A stretch of 36,238 nt of DNA from Bacteroidales bacterium. GTDB lineage: Bacteria; Bacteroidota; Bacteroidia; Bacteroidales; UBA932. The notes below the pieces were generated by a model. It saw only the letters and a program-made list of their open reading frames with translations. It was not told the origin of the DNA and ran no database searches. The stretch covers positions 1 to 36,238 of the forward strand of contig JABUTS010000043.1 in assembly GCA_021443565.1 (NCBI GenBank), given 5' to 3'. Below, in pieces: positions 18,733 through 28,203 of this stretch (its first letter is position 1; every line of letters starts with the position of its first letter). The position numbers and the translations under genes were made by a program.

Positions 18733-19998
18733 TTATTTACGTTTGAGATAACCAATGTAGGCAATTTGGGAGTTGCCCCAGCCATAATACTGTCCTATGC
18801 CGTTCATGTCGCTGTCAACTTCCCAGAGTATCCATGAGTCGGTGGCGATTCCTTCGTACTGGCCGAGGTCCTCGAAGTCAAAATAGCCTGTTTCCAGATT
18901 CTTCTTGATGTAGCAGCCGGCATCCGAGCTCCAGGTAAGCGAACCTCCGTGGTTGAGGTCCCATGCTGCAAGTATGACAGGATTGTTGCCGTTGGCACCC
19001 ACTATCTGGCTCCTCCAGACGAGACGTCCCTTGGCCCTGTCGTACTCAAGCCTTACCGTGTAGTTGGAGTTCAGTCCTGAGAGCACATAGCCCGTGCCGG
19101 CCTCGTCAGGAGAAAGGGTCACGTTGAGCGAGCGGCTGTTGTTAGTATAATAGTAGAAGGTGTAGTCTCCGGCGAACTCTCCGTAAGGGGTATAGTCTTC
19201 CGGAAGCTTGCCCTTGAGGGTGAACACACCGTTGGTGAAGATGTTGTTTTCAGTGAGGTAGTAAAGGTCCTGGAAGGTGCAACCTCCGATTTTGACAGGC
19301 TCATAAGTCCTGAGGCCTTCAGGGGTATACATGAAAGGCGCATAGACCTGAGTCGTGTCGTTCAGGTTGAAGATGAGGGCGCGGTAGTTCATGTCCACTT
19401 CGCCTTTGACCTCCTGGTCGCCTATTGTGCCTTCGAATTCGGCCGCCCTCATGTTCTCCGACATCTCGGCAACCTTCGTCACATATTCGAGAGGCTGGGC
19501 GTCACTTGCCATCGGCCTGAGGGTGTAGATGTTCTGCGAGCGCTTTCCGAGCATCTCGATTTTCTCGCTGCTGATGCTCTTGATCATGAACTCGAAGTCA
19601 CCGCCCAGAGCCTCGTACATGCCCGACGAAGGAGTCGCGAAGTAGTGGAGGAGGGGATTGTGGACGTCGAATGAGAGTACGGGACCATAGTCCGTAGTAA
19701 GCTTATAGGCGCTCCTGTAGCTGTTTTCTATGTCTATCTCGCTGAAGGCTTCGACTTCGGTATTGGTGAAATAAAGCACATAGCAGTATCCGCCGTAGGC
19801 TTGTTCCGCACCAGGGTAGTATTCCATCACCCAGCCGTTTTTGGCACCGGTAAGCGTCGACTTCAGGTCGGAGAGATAGTTCTCCAGCCTCTGAGATGAG
19901 CTCTCCTCGAAGATATCCTTCTGGTTCTTGAGGCAGGACTGGGATGAAACCAGGGCCGCCGCAATGATGAGAGCTGATGTTATTCTGTTGTTTTTCAT
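18733..19998 (-). CDS. DUF4302-like lipoprotein
   Basis: 421 aa; lipobox SSQSC; SSSQRLENYLSDLKSTLTGAKNGWVMEYYPGAEQAYGGYCYVLYFTN is typical of DUF4302 proteins next to SusCD. Confidence 0.8.
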   Translation of the reverse strand: MKNNRITSALIIAAALVSSQSCLKNQKDIFEESSSQRLENYLSDLKSTLTGAKNGWVMEYYPGAEQAYGGYCYVLYFTNTEVEAFSEIDIENSYRSAYKLTTDYGPVLSFDVHNPLLHYFATPSSGMYEALGGDFEFMIKSISSEKIEMLGKRSQNIYTLRPMASDAQPLEYVTKVAEMSENMRAAEFEGTIGDQEVKGEVDMNYRALIFNLNDTTQVYAPFMYTPEGLRTYEPVKIGGCTFQDLYYLTENNIFTNGVFTLKGKLPEDYTPYGEFAGDYTFYYYTNNSRSLNVTLSPDEAGTGYVLSGLNSNYTVRLEYDRAKGRLVWRSQIVGANGNNPVILAAWDLNHGGSLTWSSDAGCYIKKNLETGYFDFEDLGQYEGIATDSWILWEVDSDMNGIGQYYGWGNSQIAYIGYLKRK

Positions 19999-20009
19999 TG
20001 CTTATGCCG

Positions 20010-20903
20010 TTATTTGATAGTGATGTCGCTGAGGTCGATCAGGCCCTTCACAACATCTCCCTGACGCCTGGCTATGACGTCCCTGAGCACGTCGATGTCG
20101 ATGTTGAAGTTGTCAAACATATACTGGCGTACAATGTCCAGCTTGGCGGTGATATACTTGGCGCTATCGCCGGCAAGCTTCAGCTGCGAAGCCCAGTATT
20201 CAGGTGTCTTGGTGATATAAACCGAGAGCATTTCCGCGAAATCCTCAACGTCGGACTCCTGGGAATATGCGCTGATGAAGCCGTTCTGCAGGTACTCCGT
20301 GTTGAAAGGGGCCTCGCTCCACGAATCGGCCACATATCCAGCTCCAGTGATGAGTTTGTACTCTGCCGGGAACTCCTTGGTCTGGTTGAGTATGTGGGTG
20401 AACTCGTGGTGTATGGTCTTGATATAGTAGTGGTTGAGCGCTTCTGCACCAGCCTTGAGATGTGTGTCGAGATAGTTGATGCCGGAGAGGAGAATCTTCT
20501 TGCCGCCCTCGGCTGTACCGAGGATGAAGGTTCCGTTGTTCTTGTACTCCCACTCGCCTATCAGGAAGAACATCTTGGGGAAGAAACTTCTGGTGAAGTC
20601 GGTTCCCGCGACCTCGTCGTATGAGTCTACGCAGAGGTATTTAACCAGATGGGCCATCTTTATGGAAAGGTCGAATTCCGCCGGTATGGTGTAGTAGTTC
20701 ATGTCCGATTCGTTAAGCTCGAAACGGTACTTGAAATCTATGTTGTATGGATTGACAAAGTTGACTTCCAGCCACTTGTCAAAGTCGTTCTTCTCAACCT
20801 CGGTGACCTTTATCACGCTTTCCGGGTTGAGCTCCTCTTCCTGGCAGGATGCTGCGAGCATGGAGAGGACTGCTGCTGAAAGAAGTATGATATATCTTTT
20901 CAT
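20010..20903 (-). CDS. substrate import-associated zinc metallohydrolase lipoprotein (HExxH, Peptidase_Mx1/TIGR04549-like)
   Basis: 297 aa; lipobox LAASC; TIHHEFTHILNQTKEFP zinc motif (HEFTH at plus 20394-20408); located beside SusCD. Confidence 0.87.
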   Translation of the reverse strand: MKRYIILLSAAVLSMLAASCQEEELNPESVIKVTEVEKNDFDKWLEVNFVNPYNIDFKYRFELNESDMNYYTIPAEFDLSIKMAHLVKYLCVDSYDEVAGTDFTRSFFPKMFFLIGEWEYKNNGTFILGTAEGGKKILLSGINYLDTHLKAGAEALNHYYIKTIHHEFTHILNQTKEFPAEYKLITGAGYVADSWSEAPFNTEYLQNGFISAYSQESDVEDFAEMLSVYITKTPEYWASQLKLAGDSAKYITAKLDIVRQYMFDNFNIDIDVLRDVIARRQGDVVKGLIDLSDITIK

Positions 20904-20916
20904 GACTTATCTCCTG

Positions 20917-22500
20917 TTATTTGTCCTTGCGCCGGTTAGCTTCATAACCCGCATCTATGACCTTTTTCGGAATCTGGAGGGCGCGTCTTCCGTCGTCCAC
21001 GGCAAGCACGTCAAGCAGTTTGAGCGGATTGCCGTCCTCTCCCATTTCCCTGCGCTCGATTTCGATGCCGTATCTCTTGACGTCAAACCACCTCAGGCCG
21101 GAGCCCAGGCCCTCGATCCTCTTGAGAAGAAGGCAGAAGTGGAGGAGGTTTTCCTGTACGCCTTCGGAAATTTCAAACTTTGGGTTCAGGCGCTTCTTGA
21201 TTGTGGAGAAGTTCCATTTCGAGTAATCCACGTCCTTGACAAGGTCGTTGATTTCCTCCACGGTCAGGTCCCAGTCCTTCTTGGAGATGTTGCTCATCCA
21301 GATGTTCATGTCCTCGGCTGCCTCGTCATATCTTTTAAGCATGATCTTGGCCTCGGCTCTCTCGAGCAGGAGGTAATCTGAAGTGAAGGCCGGATAGACG
21401 GTCCTATTGTAGCCTATGCCTGCAACCGGGTCGGTGTACTCAAAGAGGTAAGGCAGTTTCCAGAATATGACCTTGTCCAAGTTGGTGGCCGTGTATACCT
21501 TCATCGGACTGTAGTAGAATCCGCTGTTGTTGGTGCCGAGGAGGATGGTGAGGGCTATGCCGTCTTCGTTCTGGGCGAGATAGTTGCCGTGGGAGTACCT
21601 TGAATAGTGCCTGTACGGGCCGAAATTCATTCCCATGGTAGAATAAGCCGTCAGAAGCATGAGGTTGCAGTTGAGCTTGGCATCGATGTAGTGCTCTGTA
21701 AGCACGTCGGAATCCTGGGTCATCTTGGACTGGTCGAGCCAGTCGCGCAGCATTGTTGAAGGCTGGCTGCCGAGGCACATGTCGGCATACTTCAGGGCAA
21801 GGTCGTACTTTTCATAAAAGATATAGAACTTCGCCGCGAATGCGTAAGCCGCCTTTTTGTTGAAATGGTACTTCGGCACGGTGTAATACCCATCGCTAAT
21901 CCATGGGAGAGCGGCCTGAATGTCCTTGTCCATATAATCGTAGACCTCTGCCACGCTGTTGCGCTCGTACTTCGGGTCGAGGCCCTGTTCCGGCTGGAGC
22001 ATGTATGTGATGCCGGGGTCGGTTGCGGAGGTCTCGCTATTGTAGTGCTTCGCAAAGATGTTCACAAGCACGAAGTGGCTGTAGGCGCGGCAGATGAGGG
22101 CTTCCGCCATTTCGGCAGTGTATCCCGCTTCTTCGGCTCCTCCCATGTCTTCGATGGCCTCGATGGCCTGGTTGGCAGCAGCAATGGCTATGTATGAGCG
22201 CTCCCATACCATTTCATCGCTTTCATTGTTGGTCTCGGTAATGTCCTGCCATGCGAATACCTGATCTATGAAACGGTCGGTGTTCGGGTTTGACTGGCCG
22301 TAGTTGTCCACATTGTCAGAAGAGTACTCGGTGAGCAGCATGTAGTCGGTAGCCGGGTATGCCGAGGTGAGGAAAGTCTGGATTTTTTCCTTGGTGTCGA
22401 GCTCGGTACGGTTGTCCGGCATGACGTCGAGGAATTTGTCACAGCCTGCGAAGGCCAGTGCAGATGCTGCTGCAAGCATTATGGTCTTTAATGTTTTCAT
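20917..22500 (-). CDS. SusD/RagB-family nutrient-binding lipoprotein
   Basis: 527 aa; lipobox LAFAGC, KFLDVMPDNRTELDTKEKIQTFLTSAYP..., downstream of SusC. Confidence 0.93.
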   Translation of the reverse strand: MKTLKTIMLAAASALAFAGCDKFLDVMPDNRTELDTKEKIQTFLTSAYPATDYMLLTEYSSDNVDNYGQSNPNTDRFIDQVFAWQDITETNNESDEMVWERSYIAIAAANQAIEAIEDMGGAEEAGYTAEMAEALICRAYSHFVLVNIFAKHYNSETSATDPGITYMLQPEQGLDPKYERNSVAEVYDYMDKDIQAALPWISDGYYTVPKYHFNKKAAYAFAAKFYIFYEKYDLALKYADMCLGSQPSTMLRDWLDQSKMTQDSDVLTEHYIDAKLNCNLMLLTAYSTMGMNFGPYRHYSRYSHGNYLAQNEDGIALTILLGTNNSGFYYSPMKVYTATNLDKVIFWKLPYLFEYTDPVAGIGYNRTVYPAFTSDYLLLERAEAKIMLKRYDEAAEDMNIWMSNISKKDWDLTVEEINDLVKDVDYSKWNFSTIKKRLNPKFEISEGVQENLLHFCLLLKRIEGLGSGLRWFDVKRYGIEIERREMGEDGNPLKLLDVLAVDDGRRALQIPKKVIDAGYEANRRKDK

Positions 22501-22517
22501 TGTCTTGTCCTCCGCTG

Positions 22518-25500
22518 TTAAAGTCCGATTTTCAAAGTGAGGGTGAACTGCTTAGGTACAGGCACCGCCACGCCACCGGTGTTGAAGAACTCCGGATCCT
22601 GTCCGTTGAGCTTCCTGTCCGCGTAAAGGAGGAAGAGGTTGGTGCCCTGCAGCTTCAGCGAAAGGCTGTTGAGCTTTATGGCCTGAACCCACTTTTTAGG
22701 GAAGTCGTATGCGAGGGAGATTTCCTTCATGCGGATGAAATCGCCCTTCGCGATGCGCTCTGTGGAGTAGTTGTATGCGTTGTATGCGATGGAAAGGTCC
22801 GAGTCAATCCAGTTCTGGTAGGCGCTTGCTATCACGGGCACGTTGGTGCGCTTCTCGTCTCCCGGAACGGTCCAGCGGTTCCTGAACTCCTTCGGCATGG
22901 AGTCGAGGTCGTTGTAAGTGGCGCTGAAAACCGGGTCGAGGCGTATCACGTTGCCGAACGAATATGTCACGAATACGTTGAGGCTGAGACCTTTCCACTT
23001 GAAGATGTTGCCGAGTGAACCCACGTCGGTAGGGTCGGCGTTTCCCGAATACTCAAGGAAGTCAAGATTGTCGGACTCCTGGAAGTACACGCCTGTTACG
23101 GACTCGTTTCCGTCCTGGTCCTTGAATACCGGAAGGCCCTGGTCGTTAAGTCCCACGAAAGGAATCGAGAATATGCCTCGTACGGGATAGCCTTCCTGGG
23201 CGAAACCGTTGCCCGTGATGAGGGTGATGACACGGGTGGTGGTCTTGAGGCTGGTCACCTCGTTGTGGGAGTGTGAGTAAATGAAGTTCGTGGTCCAGTT
23301 GAAATCCTTCTTCTTTATGTTCTGGGTGCTGAGGGATATTTCATAACCATTTGACTTCATGGTCGCTATGTTTCCGAACTTTTCCACCTGTCCGCCCATG
23401 CCCTGAGTGTTGATGACGCCTATGAGGTCATAGTTGTCGCGGGTGTACCAGTCAATGGCGAAGTTGACGCGGTTGTCGAAGAAGCCTGATTCGAGACCGA
23501 GATTAAGCTCCTTCTTCTTCTCGTAGGTGAGGTCGGTGTTGGCCAGGTCTTCTATGTAGAGCATGGTCTCACGTACTGAGGTGAAAGGCCTCCAAGGAGT
23601 TTCCGAGCCGATTACGACCGCCGAGTTTGTCACGCTTGAAGGTCCGCGGTCCGCGGTGAGGGAGTACGACGCCTTGAGGCTGAGGTGTGAAACATAAGGA
23701 TAGATGTCCTTCATGAACTGCTCCTCGTGTGCGTTCCATGCCGTGGAGACGTTCCACGTAGGCAGCCAGCGTGCCTGGCGGCTCTTTCCGAGCTTGTTGG
23801 TTCCTTCGTAGCGGGCTGTGCCGTTGACTATGTACTTGCCCTTGTAGGAATATGTGCCGTTGGCGAAGAATGCAGCGCTGCGCTCATGGGTGTTGAGCAT
23901 CTCGTAGTAGTTGCTGTTCTCCTCCGAGCCTTTCTTGAATGCATTGTAGTCGTAGTTGGCGGTTTCACCCATGCCGAACTGTATGCCCCATGCGCGGAAC
24001 CATGTGCCGTGACGCTCTATGCTGTTGATTTCCGAACCGCCGAAGAGGGCGACGATGTGGTCGCCGAAAGTGTTGTTGTAGTTGAAGGTGGCGCGGAAGT
24101 CATAGCCCGTCATCCCGTTGTCCCTCCTTTCATATATACCGCCCGTAGGCAGCACACTGATAGGGTGGGCGTAAGGGTTGTCCGGGTCCGTATAGAGGAA
24201 GGAGTTGCTGTTCCTGATCGTGGACGTGCTCATCTCCCTGTATGCAAGAGCCTGGTTTGAGTGGTCGAGAATGTAGTGCTCCTGGCTTGTAGAGGTGTAC
24301 TTCATCGCTCCTATCGCGCTGAGGTCAAGGTGCCTGAACGCCTTGTACTTGATTTCGCCCTGTACGCGGAAGTCGGTCACATTCACGTCTATGTAGTTGT
24401 TTTCAAGCTCGTGCAGAATGTTGAAAGGCGCGTAATTCCTGGTGTAGTATTCATCTGGGTCCAGTGCGCGTGAGGTATTGAGGGCGTATGAATAAGGGTT
24501 TATGTCAAAGTCTCGCCTTACCTCGCCGCTCACCACGTCTGTCGTTGAGCCGAGAGTTCCGGGAGCACGCTGGTTTCTGTAGGATGCGTTGCTGATCAGG
24601 TTGAAGCTGAGGTTCTCGAGGAATTTGTAGGTGGTGTTGAGGTTGGCGGTGTAACGCTTTACCGAACTCTGCTTTGTCCAGCCCGGATCCTGCATAACCG
24701 ACAGGGATGCGTAGTAGGTGCCCTTGTCGGAACCGCCGGATGCGCTGAGGGAATGGTTATGCTGCACGGCGGTGGAGAATAGGTAGTCGAACCAGTCGGT
24801 GTTCCTGTATTCTGCGGCCCTGAGGTACGCAGCCTTGGCTTCGTCGGTGTTGACAAGGCCAAACTGTCCCGTGGTCGCATTGTACTGGCTTAGGAGCTGG
24901 TACATCTTTCCGTAGACGCCGCTGCTTGCGGCATTCGCGGTGGACGCATAGTTGAGATAACCCTTCTGGTAGAGCTCCTGATAGATTTCCATCTGGTCCT
25001 GGGAGTTCATGATATTGAAGGTGTTGTAGGAAGGCTTGAGCCTTGACGTGAATTCGCCCGTGTAGTTGAGCCTGGTCGAGCCGGCCTTACCCTTCTTTGT
25101 GGTCACGACAATCACGCCCGCCATGGCGCGCGCGCCGTATATTGACGTCGCCGAGCCGTCCTTCAGGATATCGAAGGACTCGATGTCGTCGGAGTTGAGG
25201 CCTGCTATCGCAGATGAAATGAGGGTGTTGGCGTCACCGGAAGAAAGCTGGTCGGCGCTTACGTCGACAACGTCTTCCATGATCACACCGTCAACCACCC
25301 AGAGGGGCTTTGACGAACCGTAGATGGATGTTGCACCGCGGACGCGGATTTTAGGGGCGGTACCGAAAGTACCTGACACGTTTTGCACGGACACACCTGC
25401 AACACGTCCTTCAAGGGAGCGGCTGATGTCGGCCATGCCGCTGATCTTCGCGTTCTCTGCGTCCACCTTGGCCGTCGAACCGGTAAACAGTCGCCTGTCG

Positions 25501-25838
25501 GTAGTCTGCATACCGGTGACGACAGCCTCGGCAAGGGCTTCGGAGTCAGGTTCGAGAATCACGTTGACCACGGCTGCGACAGGCACTTCCCTGGTCCTCA
25601 TGCCCATGTAGGCTATTTCGAGAACCTTGGCGGAAGCCGGAACCCCTGGCAGGGTGAAGTTACCGTCAAGATCCGTGACGGCACCAATGGTGGTTCCTTT
25701 GACGAAGACTGACGCGCCTATCACCGGCAGGTTGTCTTCCGAGGAAATCACTGTTCCTTTTACCGTTGTCTGGGCATATGCCAGAATACCTGAAAGCAAC
25801 AGCACCACCAGTGATAGCAGAAATTTTTGACTTCTCAT
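22518..25838 (-). CDS. SusC/RagA-family TonB-dependent outer-membrane transporter
   Basis: 1106 aa; TTVKGTVISSEDNLPVIGASVFVKGTTIGAVTDLDGNFTL carboxypeptidase-like domain, plug IRVRGATSIYGSSKPLWVVDGV, SFDILKDGSATSIYGARAMAGVIVVTTKKGK. Confidence 0.96.
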   Translation of the reverse strand: MRSQKFLLSLVVLLLSGILAYAQTTVKGTVISSEDNLPVIGASVFVKGTTIGAVTDLDGNFTLPGVPASAKVLEIAYMGMRTREVPVAAVVNVILEPDSEALAEAVVTGMQTTDRRLFTGSTAKVDAENAKISGMADISRSLEGRVAGVSVQNVSGTFGTAPKIRVRGATSIYGSSKPLWVVDGVIMEDVVDVSADQLSSGDANTLISSAIAGLNSDDIESFDILKDGSATSIYGARAMAGVIVVTTKKGKAGSTRLNYTGEFTSRLKPSYNTFNIMNSQDQMEIYQELYQKGYLNYASTANAASSGVYGKMYQLLSQYNATTGQFGLVNTDEAKAAYLRAAEYRNTDWFDYLFSTAVQHNHSLSASGGSDKGTYYASLSVMQDPGWTKQSSVKRYTANLNTTYKFLENLSFNLISNASYRNQRAPGTLGSTTDVVSGEVRRDFDINPYSYALNTSRALDPDEYYTRNYAPFNILHELENNYIDVNVTDFRVQGEIKYKAFRHLDLSAIGAMKYTSTSQEHYILDHSNQALAYREMSTSTIRNSNSFLYTDPDNPYAHPISVLPTGGIYERRDNGMTGYDFRATFNYNNTFGDHIVALFGGSEINSIERHGTWFRAWGIQFGMGETANYDYNAFKKGSEENSNYYEMLNTHERSAAFFANGTYSYKGKYIVNGTARYEGTNKLGKSRQARWLPTWNVSTAWNAHEEQFMKDIYPYVSHLSLKASYSLTADRGPSSVTNSAVVIGSETPWRPFTSVRETMLYIEDLANTDLTYEKKKELNLGLESGFFDNRVNFAIDWYTRDNYDLIGVINTQGMGGQVEKFGNIATMKSNGYEISLSTQNIKKKDFNWTTNFIYSHSHNEVTSLKTTTRVITLITGNGFAQEGYPVRGIFSIPFVGLNDQGLPVFKDQDGNESVTGVYFQESDNLDFLEYSGNADPTDVGSLGNIFKWKGLSLNVFVTYSFGNVIRLDPVFSATYNDLDSMPKEFRNRWTVPGDEKRTNVPVIASAYQNWIDSDLSIAYNAYNYSTERIAKGDFIRMKEISLAYDFPKKWVQAIKLNSLSLKLQGTNLFLLYADRKLNGQDPEFFNTGGVAVPVPKQFTLTLKIGL

Positions 25839-26230
25839 TGATTTTCTCTGATTTTACTATACTGACTTGTTTTTATACAGCTGATTATGGTGGTTGGAAG
25901 AAAGTAATATTTCACAACAATGTGCAAAAGAAACCATTATTTTAGTTATCTCCAAACGCCTTATTTATAGATATTTATGGTCGATTGTCGGAATGGTGCT
26001 TATAATTTTTAAGAGACATGCGGGTCCTGGTTTTGAATTTTTTACGTGAAATATGATAATTGTTAAAAAATTTAAGTTGGAAAATTGTTACGAAAAGCGT
26101 TTTTTGCGACTTGCAAGATGGTGTAAATGACCAAATTGGAAGATAAATTGACTCTTTTACTCCATCAGTTCCGGCCCATTGTGCTTCTTCATTCTTTTGT
26201 CGCGCTCTATGGTTAAATCGGGAATTTTCG

Positions 26231-26238
26231 TATTTTTG
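26231..26238 (+). promoter_or_regulatory. -7 box TATTTTTG for the NagB-PIG-L fusion gene
   Basis: TAnnTTTG match 45 bp upstream of ATG 26283. Confidence 0.5.
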
Positions 26239-26282
26239 TAAGTTGACGCACATCAAATCCATCAGAATAATTGTAACACGAT

Positions 26283-28202
26283 ATGAAACACTTTTCTTTG
26301 CCAAAGGATGGCGGTCTCGTGGCTGCCGGCTTACCGGAAGAGATTCTCCACAGCTTTGAGAAGATACCGGTAAAGGTATTCGAAACACCTGAAGATGCGT
26401 GCTCAAGGCTCGCGGACAAGATTATAGGCATGATCAGGTCCCACGGACCCGGCTTCAGGATAGGACTTTCCACTGGCAACACCCCTCTCGGCCTATACAG
26501 GGAGCTTGCAAGGCGCCACAAGGCGGGTGAGATTTCCTTCAGCGACGTGGTGATGTACAGCATAGACGAATATGCCGGTCCGGAAAGTTCCGTCGAGAAC
26601 CACCAGAGCCGTAACTACAGGCTTCATGAGGATTTCATAGACCAGGTGGATTTCCGGCCGGAAAACGTCCATATTCCTGACGGAAAGATGGGCGGACAGG
26701 AGGCTTCCGCCTATTGCGAGCGTTTCGATGCCATGGCCAGCGGTCTCGACCTCATAGTCGTGGGCGTGGGCAAGCACGGGGAAATAGGCTTCAACAGCGC
26801 CGGCGTTTCATCCAAGTCCCGCACCAGGCATGTCCTGCTCTCATACGACTCGCGCAAGGCTCAGGCGAGAAATTTCAACGGCAACTTCGACATCACCCCT
26901 AAGGCTGCTGTCACCGTCGGCATGGCAACCGTGCTCAGCGCGAAGGAAATAGTGCTCATGGCATGGGGCGAAGACAAGGCTAAGACGGTCTATGACATCG
27001 TTGAGGCCGAAGCTTCGGAAATCTGCCCGGCATCCCTTCTCCAGCAACACGACAGAATCTCGTTCTATGCGGACGAGAACTCTGCCGACCTGCTTACCAG
27101 AAACGTTGCCCCATGGCTCATAGGCCCGTGCGAATGGACTCCCAAGTTCATCAGAAAGGCCATAGTTTGGCTTTGCGAAAGGACGGGTAAGCCAATCCTC
27201 AAACTCACCCAGAAGGATTACCTTGAGAACAACCTCGGCGGCCTTCTTGAAAAGCATGGACCATTTGACGCCATCAACATAAAGGTATTCAACGACTTCC
27301 AGCATACCATCACGGGATGGCCTGGCGGAAAGCCGGATGCTGACGACAGCACCAGGCCTGTCCCTTCATCGCCATTTCCGAAGAAGGTCGTGATTTTCTC
27401 GCCTCACCCTGACGACGACGTGATTTCCATGGGCGGCACCTTCATCCGTCTGGTGGAACAGGGACATGACGTACACGTGGCCTATGAGACTTCGGGCAAC
27501 GTTGCAGTCCACGACGACGTGGTGCTCCAGCATATGGATGCGGCCCATGAGCTGGGCTTCGGCGACCATTTCGACGAGGTCAAGAAGATTATAGACGGGA
27601 AGGTTCCCGGTGAGCCTGAGCCGAGAGCCCTGCTCGACCTCAAGGGCGCGATACGCCGTAGCGAGGCAAGGGGAGCCGTCCGTTCATTTGGTCTCAACGA
27701 CAACACCAATGCCCACTTCCTCAATCTTCCTTTCTATGAAACGGGAGGAATCAAGAAGGGACTGCGCACCCAGAAGGACATCGACATCATCATGGATCTT
27801 CTCCGCAGGATACAGCCTGACCAGATTTACATGGCCGGCGACCTCGCCGATCCTCACGGCACCCATAGGGTATGCACCGAGGCTGTCCTCGAGGCACTCA
27901 GGCAGCTTGAAGGCGAACCTTGGATGGAGAGCTGCCATGCGTGGCTCTATCGCGGCGCGTGGATGGAATGGGAGCTCGGAAAGGTCGACATGGCAGTTCC
28001 GCTCAGCCCGGGTGAGGTGATAAAGAAGCGCCACGCCATCTACCGCCACCTATCCCAGAAGGATATAGTTCCTTTCCCGGGCGACGACAGCCGCGAGTTC
28101 TGGCAGAGGGCGGAGGACCGCACCCAGAACACTGCACGCCTCTACAACGCCATAGGCATGGCAGAATATCAGGCCATAGAGGTGTTCGTAAAACTTTTCT
28201 AG
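26283..28202 (+). CDS. glucosamine-6-phosphate deaminase-like (NagB) domain fused to PIG-L/LmbE deacetylase domain
   Basis: 639 aa; IGLSTGNTPLGLYREL, YSIDEYAG, TPKAAVTVGMATVLSAKEIVLMAWGEDKA (NagB) then VVIFSPHPDDDVISMGGTFIRLVEQGHDVHV and DPHGTHRVC (PIG-L zinc site). Confidence 0.9.
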   Translation: MKHFSLPKDGGLVAAGLPEEILHSFEKIPVKVFETPEDACSRLADKIIGMIRSHGPGFRIGLSTGNTPLGLYRELARRHKAGEISFSDVVMYSIDEYAGPESSVENHQSRNYRLHEDFIDQVDFRPENVHIPDGKMGGQEASAYCERFDAMASGLDLIVVGVGKHGEIGFNSAGVSSKSRTRHVLLSYDSRKAQARNFNGNFDITPKAAVTVGMATVLSAKEIVLMAWGEDKAKTVYDIVEAEASEICPASLLQQHDRISFYADENSADLLTRNVAPWLIGPCEWTPKFIRKAIVWLCERTGKPILKLTQKDYLENNLGGLLEKHGPFDAINIKVFNDFQHTITGWPGGKPDADDSTRPVPSSPFPKKVVIFSPHPDDDVISMGGTFIRLVEQGHDVHVAYETSGNVAVHDDVVLQHMDAAHELGFGDHFDEVKKIIDGKVPGEPEPRALLDLKGAIRRSEARGAVRSFGLNDNTNAHFLNLPFYETGGIKKGLRTQKDIDIIMDLLRRIQPDQIYMAGDLADPHGTHRVCTEAVLEALRQLEGEPWMESCHAWLYRGAWMEWELGKVDMAVPLSPGEVIKKRHAIYRHLSQKDIVPFPGDDSREFWQRAEDRTQNTARLYNAIGMAEYQAIEVFVKLF

Positions 28203-28203
28203 C

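Noticed and set aside
25975-26406. 143-aa minus-strand ORF spanning the susC/NagB-PIG-L intergenic region
   Set aside because: Overlaps the NagB 5' end, basic low-information sequence, no promoter box; likely chance.
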